This document shows, piece by piece, positions 32,893 to 43,418 of a DNA stretch of 64,000 bases. A model generated the notes under the pieces. That model did not search any database, was not told where the DNA came from, and saw only the letters and a program-made list of their open reading frames with translations. The position numbers and the translations under genes are program-made. Position 1 is the stretch's first letter. Each line of letters starts with the position of its first letter. The DNA lies in NCBI GenBank assembly GCA_031763025.1, contig JASSKH010000011.1, forward strand, positions 12,064,580-12,128,579, given 5' to 3'. This stretch comes from Macrocystis pyrifera. Lineage: Eukaryota > Sar > Phaeophyceae > Laminariales > Laminariaceae.

Positions 32893-33442
32893 TGGTCGGC
32901 AGTTGCGGCCGAGGCCCAACCCGGTAGGCGTTTTTTTTGCACTCAGGAAGAGTCGGGGGGCGCAGCCGAGTTGGCCGCGCAGGAGACATATTATTCGGCA
33001 GCCAAAATTTCAGCATGCGGATAGATGGAAGTCGCGAGCTTTCATGGCTTACGTGCGGGCCGCAGGAGAAGGTGCAGAATCGGTCTCCGCTGCCCTATAT
33101 AGTTGCAAATAGCCCCGCAAGGGAAGAAGTGGGGCATACTTGTGTCGGGTTGTAGCCTGATATATTACCTTATTCTTAGTTTGATGCTGGAGGGGGGGCT
33201 TGTATTTATTTTGGGTAAGAAAACGGCGCCCCGCTCGGTGCGTGACCGTTGAACGAGGTGTCCCTGTGCTTTCAGTATTTTTTTGGCACGACCAAAAACG
33301 CGCAGGCATTCGAAAACAATTAATTCCAGACTCTCTTAAGCTGTAACAAAGTAGGGGATTTTTCATCACTATCCACCCCCCTGGCGAGTTCCATATCGCT
33401 GGGTCGCGGAAGGCGCCCGAGGCATACTATTTCTATCAATAA

Positions 33443-33630
33443 CCCTTTTGGGAGTCCCGTTTGAGGGACAAACCATTCAAATTACAAGTATTACGGGGGT
33501 CCATAGTTAATAGGACCTATGGTATACATAAAAACCTATATATTCACGTATTTTTACTAACAAAATTTGGTCCCGTTAACTATGGACCCCCGTAATAGTT
33601 TCTTCCCATAACAGGACTGCAATACAGTAT
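33443..33630. mobile_element. MITE-3 copy 2, split by MITE-1
   Basis: The left half (CCCTTTTGGGAGTCCCGTTT, GGGACAAACCATTCAAATT) and the right half (TTCTTCCCATAACAGGACTGCA) match MITE-3 at 1453 and 47620. A complete MITE-1 lies between them, with TA on each side. Confidence 0.65.
33491..33595 (-). mobile_element. MITE-1 copy 6, nested in MITE-3
   Basis: A 105-bp copy with the variant arm GGGGGTCCATAGTTAA on the left and the matching variant TTAACTATGGACCCCC on the right. TA is present on both flanks. Confidence 0.88.
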
Positions 33631-36129
33631 AGGCCGCCAATAAGAAGTGCCCAATAAGAACATACAATGCTCACTTTTGGTAGAACGCTAAGGACAGCAT
33701 CGGGGTTTAGAAAAACGGTTCTCAGTGGTGAATTCTACACTAAATCCTATATATTAGCCTACGCTCAAGGTTGTTTGAAGATGGCGCCCCAATGAGAATC
33801 CCAGGCTTGGCAGATTAGGTGTTTGTTGTTGGCGGACCCATACTGCTGTACTTCAAGGAACATGAAGCTCAGACCCTTTCTTTTGACACGTTTGTGTCGC
33901 GTTATACTTTGTGCTCTACTGTGCTGCCTGAGCTGTTATCAATGTTGATTATCCTTGTTTGGCTGTTCTGATTGTTGATGATCTAAGACGCTATAATCCT
34001 GGCCCGGACCCCATCGCCGACCTGTCTGTAGCAAACGTGCAAGCCGGTTTGAAGATAGGCCCATCAACGAGAACGCTCCTAGAGGCTATCGGTAGGCTAC
34101 GAGTCCTCCTACCAGAAAGTCCCGTCGTTGACACGGGACTGTCTCCTGTCAACTCAACTTGGAATAAAGGGATGTTTTACGCAATACCAGTAATAATTAT
34201 GCTGCCCGATGGTACCACCGATATGTACCGTAGTACAGCAGTATATTATCACGTTATGTCATTGATATGATCGTAGGATATAGTACGAGTACCATGTTGG
34301 TGCTCCGGGTAAATAAGTCTAGAGTGGGCGCAACAGTGATACCGGCAGCAGCAGCAGCATCAGCAGCAGCACCACAGCAGCACCACAGCAGCACCAGCAC
34401 AGCAGCGCAGCACCAACCAGCAGCAGCAGCACAGCAGCAGCACAGCAGCACAGCAGCAGCAGCAGCACCACCACCACAACCACCACAACCACCACCACCA
34501 TCCCCACTTACCAGCTCTACCAGGAGCAGCAGGAGCACCCCAGCAACGCGGGCACAACAAGCAGCAGCGCCTGTCGCCATCCTGACAAAGACGGGGCCGA
34601 GATACTTTCTTCCAGGGGCAACGGGTTACGGGCCGGCAAGTAAACGGGGGTCCGCTGTTCGAACAACACTTTTTATACGAGATCGGCGCAGCCTGCAGCG
34701 TGTCCGCCAAGGTTCATCAGGGTTATGGTCGCCTTGTCTGCAGCCATCCACTGTTAATAGATCGAGCCAGGGCCGGGTGGAGGCTTACGGGGTTAGGCCT
34801 CGGGGCGGGGTAGCGTCGGCCGACCGCCATAGAGCATTTTCTTTTTTTTCATGTGATAACGACGTGATCGTACTACTACTGCTGCTGTTGACACCACATC
34901 GTACCTGTGAGCAAAAACTACTGTAAAACGTACATACAGCAGCTACTATAGCTGTGTGTTGTTTCAACCGATCGACATCCGGCGCAATGTCATCCACTGT
35001 CCGTCCCTATTCTTCGCGCAAGAAGGGCACCAATAACATCTTCGCGGTCACACAGACGAGGAGACACAGAGCCGACGATACACGGCACAATCTTGCGCAT
35101 AGCTGTACATTAAATCACCTACGACGACGTACTCGAACAAGTACCAAACAAGCCAGCGAACTACGAACAGGGGCAAAAGGTACAGGGGCACGAACGAACG
35201 TACGAAGGAATCGAATAGGAAATAATGAAGAAAAGAACAATACCTACCTGGTGTGGAAACGAGCATATACGTACAGCAGTAGCTCATCATGTTTCGAAAC
35301 TGTTCCGTGGGACTACTGTGTCCATAAAAGTAAAAAACGTTCATGTTATGAAACGAAATAAATATGTTTATTATTTTTAAGGCCAAATCGGGATATCATA
35401 TGTGTACGTAACAAAAAAAACAACAGCAGGAGGAAAAAGAAGGAATCGACCAAAAAGAAGGAAAGAAAAGAAGGCACGGATAAAAAAAAAAATACTTCTG
35501 CTGCTGCAGCAATGCTGTAGCTTCACGACACACAGCCCCCACTGGGCCACTTTCCCGCTTGTCCGCTCCTACCACACCTCTGACATTTTGGCAAACAGGT
35601 GGGTCTTCCAGGGGAGCCCGTGACACGAGAGCAATGAATAATGCTCGTTGCTGTACCCTTTTGCGTTATATGTTGGTGTTATGATTTCGCGGTGTTTTGG
35701 TCGTGTCCTATAAAGAACGAGCTCTTTTGTTGCCAGCGATGTTGGTTGTTTCTTCCAGCCGTGCGAGAGGGTGCGCGCCGTGCGTGCAGAGCCCTTTTCG
35801 GTTCCTGAAAATTGCAATCGTAGCGCGTACGAGTTCTGATGTACTTCCACTGAAAGTAATTGCAGCAGTACTTACTACTACTGCTGTACGCACTTGACAC
35901 TGGCAGCAGTGACGACGAGTTTGATTTAGTCCCGGGCGCCCCCGTACAGCTTTGTGTATCCGAGTGTTGCCGCATTGACCGTTATCGGCCTGTCCGCAGC
36001 CCGTGATAAAGTCATGAATTGTTTTTCCGAATTTTGCTATAGGACCGGGGAATCTTCGAGGAATCGTCCTATTCCAGCAGAAGTTAATTTTTTTAGGGGA
36101 CTCCAGCACTAGACTTGAAGATACAACTA
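33631..36129. other. Intergenic with a CAG repeat, no gene supported
   Basis: Frames through 34267-34926 are open largely because of trinucleotide repeats. No recognisable domain. A region near 35405-35515 is purine-rich. Confidence 0.5.
34337..34505. repeat. CAG/CAC trinucleotide repeat
   Basis: Interrupted runs of CAG, with CAC and CCA near the end. It is read as Ala/Ser/His/Gln-rich on the plus strand and Leu/Cys/Val-rich on the minus strand, which explains the long spurious frames here. Confidence 0.85.
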
Positions 36130-36235
36130 TTGCGGGGGTCCATAGTTAACGGGACCAAATTTTGTTAGTAAAAATTGGCAAATATATAGGTTTTTATGTA
36201 CATCATAGGTCCTGTTAACTATGGACCCCCGTAAT
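36130..36235 (+). mobile_element. MITE-1 copy 7
   Basis: Forward copy with the same variant arms as copy 6 (GGGGGTCCATAGTTAAC and GTTAACTATGGACCCCC), TA on both sides. The first arm begins TTGCG instead of TTACG. Confidence 0.88.
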
Positions 36236-36676
36236 ATTAATACTCAATATCATACTTTCTGCTGGCATCCGAAAAGATCGTCCCCCCCCCCCCCCCCGCC
36301 CCCCAGATTACACAACAACAGCAACAGCAGCTGCGACACCAGTCGCTTCACTTCTGCACCTTCTCGCTCGTCACGCGACTCGTTCTCTCTCCCTCTTCTT
36401 GCCCAACGTGCTCTGCGGTGTGTTCGGACTTTCACCAGCAGTCAACGCAGGACGACAAAGCAAGGTGATCCAGTTGACCAAGAATTGAAAGAAACAATAG
36501 TTCGGAGAAAGAGCGCTTTTCACGGCTGCTGCTGCCGCTGTTTCTTGGATTCTTGGAGATGCCTTGGGATTTGACTTCCTTGATTTGCGGGACACATGGT
36601 ATGAACGTACAAGGCAACCCTTTCGCAGTAGACTGTAGAATTCACGAAGCCGTGGTTGCTGCCCCCAGGCCCCGCC
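36236..36676. other. Short intergenic stretch, no gene seen
   Basis: Contains a C-run at about 36283-36297. No supported frame before the Copia-2 LTR. Confidence 0.5.
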
Positions 36677-36930
36677 TGTTCGATGCACTCACTGATATGA
36701 AAATAGGCCAAGCCAAGCCTGAGTCAGTTCGTAGAAGCCCCTCCAGGGTATATATATATTATCGCTTAGAAAACACAAGACAAGGAAGAAAGGGGGGGAG
36801 AACACGAAGTAACCACAGCTACAAGAAGAAGGGAGAAAGCGGCGGATAGAAACACGCATATTTCCTGTGTGGAACTCCCAAATACCGTTACACATGAATC
36901 CATACACCAAGTACGTGAGCACTCCGAACA
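36677..36930 (-). repeat. Copia-2 3' LTR
   Basis: 254 bp. It aligns with 44587-44834 over its whole length with only indels (an extra AA and a CCAAG duplication, and changed GGAA and G-run lengths). Confidence 0.93.
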
Positions 36931-36947
36931 GCCCCTCTGCTCTCTAC
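36931..36947 (-). other. Polypurine tract of Copia-2
   Basis: Read on the minus strand, AGAGAGCAGAGGGGC directly precedes the 3' LTR. This is the expected plus-strand primer site. Confidence 0.7.
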
Positions 36948-37959
36948 TTGGTGAATGGGATCACCACACATCGCTCATGATAAAGTACCATGCCATGATT
37001 ATAGACCACGATCACCCAAAATCCAAATCCAAGGTATTGTACTCAAAGATAAGTATATGTCAAGACCACCAATGCCTCCAATCAGAATATCACAAATACA
37101 AATATCAAAGTCTCAAATCTCACAAAGAAACAAACTTGATCTTCATATCTCAAGAAATAGTACCACAAGAACAGCTGCTCAAAACCCGAAAAAAATAATA
37201 AAAAAAAAAAAAACAGAAATCAACTCCTCAAATCTCGACTGTACAGCAAGATCAAGCCCGCCAAGCCCAGAAAAGCCCACAAAGCAACTCCTCAAAATCT
37301 CAGAAAACAATCAATCGAGTCCTTGCATCATTTATATAGTACTGCAGTCCTCCCTTTCCATCTGAATCAAACACCAATCCGACATAGCCTCTCTACAGGG
37401 GACACACTAAATCCAGTCAAATGGCAACAAAAACCCAGAATTTCGTCTCTGAAATAACGCCCCAGTTTAGTGCGGTCGCCGTAGTATACTACAGATTTCA
37501 ATTTCGCGTTACGTACGTAGATACGTATTCAATATAATAATGTTATACAGTAGTTCCAAATATTTCAGTTTTCCTGCTACGCACAGCAGTCTTCCAGCCC
37601 CAACGGAACGGGATAAAAAGCACCACTAATGAATCACGATCGACTCCTCAACTCAAACCAGAATGGTACATAGTGGCATGTCGGATTCATTCCCTCGTCC
37701 CCCCCCCTTCCAAAAAAAATTAAATCACAAATCATAGGACCGCATGAAGTCAAATCGCCCAAAAAAAAATAACTCTTCAGATCTCAGCAATAAAATATCA
37801 TGACCTCCAAGCTCAATAAAATCCATAAACTATCTTCTCAAATCTCATGAGATTTGTGATAACTTCCTCGAATTCCCTCAAATCACAGAAAGATACAAAA
37901 ATCGGCCTCGTCAGACATAAAACATTGACTCAAGAACAAAACAAAGCAAAACAAACAAA
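36948..37959 (-). other. Copia-2 3' untranslated region
   Basis: About 1 kb between RNase H and the polypurine tract, rich in TGAGATTTGAG-like runs on the minus strand. No coding frame. Confidence 0.65.
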
Positions 37960-39378
37960 TTAACTCATGTTCATGATGAAGTTCCTGTGGAAACGGAAAG
38001 CGTCTTTCGGAAGGGGTTTCGTCAAGAAGTCCGCATGTTCGTATTCCGACCTCACATGCGTGATTTCAAACTCTCCCTTTTCGACAAGTTCTCGCAGGAA
38101 GTGGTGGCGGACATCTATGTGCTTCGAGTTAGAGTTCGTCACAGGGTTGACCGCTATTTGGATCGCACCCTTGTTGTCCTCAAAAACCTGGATGCACGGA
38201 TCCCCAAAATCAGGCAACAGGAAACGCCACACTGACCTTAGAAAAAGAGCCTCCTTGAAACCCTCTGCCATCGCAACGTACTCTGCTTCACTCGTGGAGA
38301 GTGTGGAAGTCTTCTGCGTCCTAGAAATCCATTGAATCGCCGCACCCCCACACATCACGGCTGCACCCGAGACAGACTTCCTCCTAGTGTCTCGGGGGGC
38401 ATAGGCTGCGTCTGCATAAACCACCAACTCTAATCCACTGCCCCTCTGGAAAGTAATACCGTAGCTACTCGTCACCTTCAGATACTCCAAAATCCCTCTC
38501 GCAGCCAACCAGTGTTTGAGTTTGGGGGCATGCATATACCTCGCGACCGCCCTTACGGCATTTGAGATATCAGGTCTCGTCTGGTTAGAAAGCCACAGCA
38601 AACTGCCTACTAGTTCACGATACGGCCAGTCACCAGTGGGCTCCTCCTCGTCAAACACCTCCAGGAAAAGATCAGGGGAAAGTGGGGTGTTCCTACCAGT
38701 GGTCACGCCAAATTGCTTGACCGTCTTCTCCGCGAAAGATTTTTGCGAAATTGTCAGTAGACCCGCGACCTTGTCTCTGGAATAGTGGCAACCGGCATAC
38801 CATCGCAGCTCACCAAGGTTATTAATGGGGACTACGCGGTTCAGGTCCTCGCAGAAACGGTCACATCTCTCCTTACGGCCTACCGCAAAAATGTCGTCGA
38901 CGTGAACCACAGCAATGATGGAAACAGACCCCGCCTCGATTAATCGAAAAACACACGGATCTGCGAGGCTCTGTTCAAAACTAAGACTCTTCAGGCGGGT
39001 GACCAAGTGTCTATGCCAGGATCTCGACGCCTGTTTCAAGCCGTATAGGCTACGATTCAAGCGCATTACTTTGCCGCTCAGATCACCACATCCCTGTGGC
39101 ATTCGCATCAAAACGAGTTCCTGTAGTTCGGCCTGGACAAACGCTTGTTGTACATCGAAATGGCATAAATCTAACTGTAACTCGCAGGCTATCGCAGCCA
39201 TCATACGGATACATGACGCGGCGGGGGTGGGGGCAAAAGTCTCGTAGTAATCAACTCCGGGGCGTTGGCTAAATCCTCTCGCCACTAGTCGCGCTTTCGC
39301 CTTCACTACCTTACCATGCTCATCTGCCTTCCAAGTGAACACCCATTTGGCCGATACCACGTTCCCTCCCTTTTGCTG
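37960..39378 (-). CDS. Copia-2 reverse transcriptase and RNase H
   Basis: An open frame of about 470 codons following the TAG at 39379-39381. RT begins at the SAKWVFTWK block; FDVQQAFVQ and the catalytic VHVDDIFAVG follow; then RNase H with VVYADAAYA, WISRTQKTSTLSTSEAEYVAM, and the end block HADFLTKPL. No internal stop or frameshift, and all recognisable catalytic blocks are kept. No good ATG opens this frame near RT, so it must be made by readthrough or from a longer polyprotein. Confidence 0.9.
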   Translation of the reverse strand, partial: QQKGGNVVSAKWVFTWKADEHGKVVKAKARLVARGFSQRPGVDYYETFAPTPAASCIRMMAAIACELQLDLCHFDVQQAFVQAELQELVLMRMPQGCGDLSGKVMRLNRSLYGLKQASRSWHRHLVTRLKSLSFEQSLADPCVFRLIEAGSVSIIAVVHVDDIFAVGRKERCDRFCEDLNRVVPINNLGELRWYAGCHYSRDKVAGLLTISQKSFAEKTVKQFGVTTGRNTPLSPDLFLEVFDEEEPTGDWPYRELVGSLLWLSNQTRPDISNAVRAVARYMHAPKLKHWLAARGILEYLKVTSSYGITFQRGSGLELVVYADAAYAPRDTRRKSVSGAAVMCGGAAIQWISRTQKTSTLSTSEAEYVAMAEGFKEALFLRSVWRFLLPDFGDPCIQVFEDNKGAIQIAVNPVTNSNSKHIDVRHHFLRELVEKGEFEITHVRSEYEHADFLTKPLPKDAFRFHRNFIMNMS

Positions 39379-39381
39379 CTA
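39373..39381 (-). promoter_or_regulatory. Candidate stop-codon readthrough site TAG-CAG-CAA
   Basis: On the minus strand a single TAG separates the integrase frame from the RT frame with no frame change. The following codon fits CAR of the CAR-YYA context; the next one (CAA) does not fit YYA. It lies at the same point of the protein as the TAG at 14690 in Copia-1. Confidence 0.45.
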
Positions 39382-41826
39382 AGCATCCCCGAAAGTCCCA
39401 GCTCCCTCGAGTCCGGCAATCTCCGTCTCCATTGCATGGGACCAGTTCGCATGGTATTGCGAGAGCATCGCCTCCTGGTAGGTCGCGGGTTCCGAGAGTT
39501 GACCCGCGTCACATGTTGGCAGAGCAGGGGCGGGTTGGTTGGGCGGGCGCTGGTTGAAAAGTGCGTGGTCAGCTGGCTGCGATGTACCAGTAGACGCCTG
39601 GTGGTACGCCCTCGTCCTCGCGCGCGTCCGCCCCGGTTGGAGAAGCTCGTTGTCCGGGGGACCCTCGTCGTCCTCGAACTGAGGGTTCTCGGCCCCCGGT
39701 GGGGATGACGGTGACATCACCCCCGGCGTCGGCGGCATCTCCGGTGGCGCCGGCGTCATCACCGGTGGCATCCCCACTTGAAGCGGCGCCATCGTCATCG
39801 CCCGTGTCCTAGCGCGCGTCCGCCCCAGTTGGAAGAGCTCGTTATCCCGGGGGCCCTCGTCGTCCTCGACGTGATGGTTCTCGGCCCCCGGTGGGCATGA
39901 CGGTGACGTCACCCCCGGCGGCGGCGGCGGCACCCCCGGCGTCGGCGTCGGCGGTGGCGGCACCTCCGTTGGCGTCGGCGGTGGCGGCACCTCCGTTGGC
40001 GCTGGCGTCATCGCCGGCGTCGGCGGTACCGCCGGTGGTGCCGGTGACATCATCAGTGGTATCCCCGGTTGCACAGTCGCCAGCTCCGGTGGTAAATACC
40101 TGATGTGCAGATCGGCCTCCCACGGCTCCGCCACCGAGTCCTTCCTCACCTGAGGCGCAGCCTCGATGATCGGCTTGCGCTCCACCTCCCAGGTGACGTC
40201 CCGCGAGTTGCTCGTACGCCCGCATGCCGTGACCACCTTGACGCAGTCGCGCGGATGGTTTCTCCCCCTGTTGAGGTAGAAACACCGTTCGGCCTTGGGG
40301 TCAGACTTGTGGGTGCGGTGGATACGGTGGAATCCGGGCTGCATGAAGGCGAGTGTGTTGGGCGGTGGCAGTGTCCCAAAAAATGCCTCGTGCGGCGACT
40401 TGAAATGGGCGTTCGCCGACGTCGCCGTGGTGTTCAGGCAGTCGTTCATGTAGATGGCTGCTTCCACCCAGTAACGGTCCAGGTTCGGGAGCTGCCCGGG
40501 GAACAGCCGGGGGGCCTCAAGGCAAGCGGCCATACCGCCTTCCTGGATGAGGCCGAGTCCACGTTCAACCACACCGTTGTGTTTCGGTCCGTCGACCCCG
40601 GTGTGCTCGTGTCGGATTTTCTCATTGGCGCATAAGTTTGCGAAGAGTGCGTTCACGAACTCTGTGCCGTTGTCCGTCCGGAAACACTTGACGTCTCCGC
40701 CGACGTCAGCCAGGAATTTTCGGGTCGCCGCGGTCACGTCGGCGGCGCTCTTGCTCTTGAGGGGGTATAGCCATCCCATGCGTGTCGCGTCATCCTTGAA
40801 TAGGATCAGGTACAGAGCCCCCCCAGCAGACGCGATTTTCCTGGGGCCGGCAAGGTCAACAAAAACGCGCTGCAGGGGGAGTGTCTTCCGAGACGATGTA
40901 GTCGTAGGTATAGACGCACGCCTGCCTTTCGCCTGCACACATCCACTGCAAGTGACCAGAGTACCAGTGAGCTTGACGCCTTGCTGCTTGGCCGTCTCGC
41001 GCAAAAGGCCCTCGTGGGCGTGGGCGTTGCACACGTGAAAGACGTTGATATCCATCTCCTTGAAACGTCTAGTGCCGGGGACGAGTACGGCAGCAGCAAT
41101 CGCCGGGCGGAACGCGGGGGGGAGCGGGGGGGGGGGAAGGCATTCTTCCGGGGGATTAGCTGACGATGGCGCTGGCTCACTACGTTCCGGCACTGTCGCA
41201 GGGTGTGTGTGAGGGGTTGCTACCGCTGTCATTGGTTCTATCGCTACTGGGGGGTCTATCACTACCATCACCCCCGGCGACGGCGGCATAGCAGATATTC
41301 CCGGCGTCCTCACCGGTTGTAACGTCACAGGCACCGGCGCATGGGGGGGGGGGGGGGGGGGGGGTTGCAAAACCGTTGTACCATCCATCGCTACCGGCGG
41401 GTCTACCGCTACCATCACCCCCGGCGACAGCGGCATAGCAGATACTCCCGGCGTCCTCACCGGTTGTAACGTCACAGGCACCGGCGCATGGGGGGGGGGG
41501 GGGGGGGGGGTTGCAAAACCGTTGTACCATCCATCGCTACCGGCGGGTCTACCGCTACCATCACCCCCGGCGACAGCGGCATAGCAGATACTCCCGGCGT
41601 CCTCACCGGTTGTAACGTCACAGGCACCGGCGCATGGGGGGGGGGGGGGGGGGGTTGCAAAACCGTTGTACCATCCATCGCTACCGGCGGGTCTACCGCT
41701 ACCATCACCCCCGGCGACAGCGGCATAGCAGATACTACCCGGCGTCCTCACCGGGTGTAACGTCACAGGCACCGGCGCTTGGGGGGGGGGGGGGGGGGGG
41801 GGGGGGGGTTGCAACAAGGCCATCAA
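39379..41826 (-). CDS. Copia-2 GAG-pre-integrase, integrase and Pro-rich linker
   Basis: 815 codons ending at the TAG. The first 200 codons cross the minisatellite and are Pro/Gly-rich. Then come the zinc-binding pre-integrase block (H-VCNAHAH and CSGCVQAKG), the integrase core with acidic residues in VFVDLAGP, in FRTDNGTEF and in HNGVVERG, and a Pro/Thr-rich linker with repeated TPTEVPPPPTP units before RT. The catalytic triad is complete, unlike in Copia-1, where a stop lies inside it. Confidence 0.85.
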   Translation of the reverse strand: MMALLQPPPPPPPPPQAPVPVTLHPVRTPGSICYAAVAGGDGSGRPAGSDGWYNGFATPPPPPPCAGACDVTTGEDAGSICYAAVAGGDGSGRPAGSDGWYNGFATPPPPPPHAPVPVTLQPVRTPGVSAMPLSPGVMVAVDPPVAMDGTTVLQPPPPPPPHAPVPVTLQPVRTPGISAMPPSPGVMVVIDPPVAIEPMTAVATPHTHPATVPERSEPAPSSANPPEECLPPPPLPPAFRPAIAAAVLVPGTRRFKEMDINVFHVCNAHAHEGLLRETAKQQGVKLTGTLVTCSGCVQAKGRRASIPTTTSSRKTLPLQRVFVDLAGPRKIASAGGALYLILFKDDATRMGWLYPLKSKSAADVTAATRKFLADVGGDVKCFRTDNGTEFVNALFANLCANEKIRHEHTGVDGPKHNGVVERGLGLIQEGGMAACLEAPRLFPGQLPNLDRYWVEAAIYMNDCLNTTATSANAHFKSPHEAFFGTLPPPNTLAFMQPGFHRIHRTHKSDPKAERCFYLNRGRNHPRDCVKVVTACGRTSNSRDVTWEVERKPIIEAAPQVRKDSVAEPWEADLHIRYLPPELATVQPGIPLMMSPAPPAVPPTPAMTPAPTEVPPPPTPTEVPPPPTPTPGVPPPPPGVTSPSCPPGAENHHVEDDEGPRDNELFQLGRTRARTRAMTMAPLQVGMPPVMTPAPPEMPPTPGVMSPSSPPGAENPQFEDDEGPPDNELLQPGRTRARTRAYHQASTGTSQPADHALFNQRPPNQPAPALPTCDAGQLSEPATYQEAMLSQYHANWSHAMETEIAGLEGAGTFGDA
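41230..41820 (-). repeat. Minisatellite of about 146 bp with G runs inside Copia-2 pol
   Basis: Four to five copies. The marker CACCGGCGC followed by ATGGGG or TTGGGG recurs at about 41341, 41488, 41634 and 41779, at spacings of 147, 146 and 145. The copies are nearly identical apart from the length of a G run of roughly 17-27 (C on the coding strand). The run encodes poly-Pro. Unit lengths that are not multiples of three make adjacent copies read in different frames of the one open frame. Confidence 0.88.
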
Positions 41827-41843
41827 AGCTGGTGTACCCTGTA

Positions 41844-41892
<49 letters not shown>

Positions 41893-43273
41893 CGACGCGT
41901 GGCGTTCAGCCTTGATCCGGCTCTGTCTTTGGGGAAAAATAAGCGGCCACCCATTAGGTGGACACCAGCAGCATCTAGAGTGATCGCCTCTTTGGCCTGG
42001 ACAGTGTGCAGCGACAGCAAGTTTACCTTTAGGCTAGGGATAAATGAAACACTCTCTAAGGTTACGCGTACGTCTTCCGTGCTGTGAAAAATTAAATCCA
42101 CGCTGCCTACGTACTCCACTGCTAATTCTGTTCCGTCACCGATAAATATTTTGGCGTTCTCAGGGGGGGGGGGGGGGCGCTTGTTATACAAGTGGTCCGG
42201 GTTCGGGGTCATGTGCGTTGTCGCCCCGTTGTCCGCAATCCAACTCTCTATCCCCCTTCCCAAAACATCGTACTGACCGACCAAAGCAGACTGTGCTGTG
42301 AGTAGATGTGATGGCTCTTCAGGAGCCAAGTAGTGCTGCGGTGGCTGCTGCGCCTGCTGCGCCTGCTGCGCCTGCTGCGCCTGCTGCGCCTGCTGCTGCC
42401 TGCTGCGCTGCTGCTGCGCTTGCTGTGCCTGCTGTGCCTGCTGCGCCTGCTGCGCCTGCTGCGCTGCCTGCTGTGCCTGCTGCGCCTGCTGGGCCTGCTG
42501 GGCCTGCTGCGCCTGTTGAGCCTGCTGCTGTGAATGTTGGTAGTACTGCTGCTGCTCACGTTGGTAGTACTGCTGTTGCTCACGTTGGTACTGCGGTGGT
42601 TGCTGAAGATGTGGCTGCTGTTGAGGTTCGTGGTACTGTGACTGCTGTTGGAGCTGCTGCTGTTGATACTGTGCTTGGTACTGTGATTGATGGTGGGACT
42701 GTTGCTGTGGCTGCTGTTGGTACTGCGGCTGCTGCTGCGGAATGGGGTCTGGGGTGGGGAGGAGCGGTGTTGTAGACTGGGCGGTATTCGCGGTATTCGC
42801 CGCGAAGTGGCTCGGGTAAACTTCACGAGGTGGGTTCGGGTCATCTACCAACGTCACGATAGCGCGGCAGTTCGCAACAAAATGGCCTATCCGGCCGCAC
42901 CTGTAACATCTTGGGCGGGGGTCAGCGGCGTGGATTCCCGGCTCGGTGCCTTGTGGCCGATGTAGGTTAGGGGGGTACCGGGCGGCGTCGTACATTCGGT
43001 CGGTACCTGGTGGGTGTCCTCCGGGCCCGATGAAACGTGCGTCGCGTACCTGCGGCCACGACTGGTTCCCACCTCCGCCGCGGCCGGCGTATGGCGGCCA
43101 TGGTTGATGTCCGCCGCCGCCGCTGGCGTGCGAATCCTGCCTCTGCCGATTTTTTTTTCGGCTTCCCGTTCTTGTTCCCCGAGCGTGCCCCTCCCCAGTC
43201 CTGGCCTGCCCAGCCTTGACCATGCTGGTGTTGTTGTTGGTGTTGACGCGGTGGCTGATGTTGATAGTGTGGT

Positions 43274-43308
<35 letters not shown>

Positions 43309-43418
43309 CTGCCCCCAGTGCCCAGTGGCGCCACCACTCGCCGTGCCACCTCTGCCGCCCGTGTAGTGGCCAGGGCTGGGACCGGGGAAACTCCCCTGTC
43401 CACCTGCTCCACCTCCAC
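41823..43418 (-). CDS. Copia-2 nucleocapsid, protease and start of GAG-pre-integrase
   Basis: The frame holding the CCHC knuckle (CYRCGRIGHFVANC), a long Gln/Ala region coded by CAG and CAGGCG repeats, and the protease block WIADNGATTHM. The usual D-S-G of copia protease is D-N-G here; the family tolerates some change after the catalytic Asp, so activity is uncertain. It ends in poly-Pro in the G run. The useful part begins near 43160, where Gag from the other frame shifts in. Confidence 0.8.
41845..41892. repeat. 48-base G run
   Basis: An uninterrupted run of G (C on the coding strand), encoding poly-Pro in Copia-2. The frame shifts across it: the frame from Gag stops at 41823, and the integrase frame opens just upstream of that stop. 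The run length may be unreliable in the assembly. Confidence 0.8.

Noticed and set aside
33959-34270. 103-codon plus-strand frame
   Set aside because: No motif, no conservation within the window, and frames of this length are expected by chance.
34254-34926. Frames of 108-219 codons on both strands
   Set aside because: Open because of a CAG/CAC repeat; no domain and both strands equally open.
42308-42775. Long plus-strand frame rich in Ala (and a Leu-rich one at 42333)
   Set aside because: It is the antisense of the Gln/Ala-coding CAG repeats of Copia-2 Gag and exists only because of the trinucleotide repeat.
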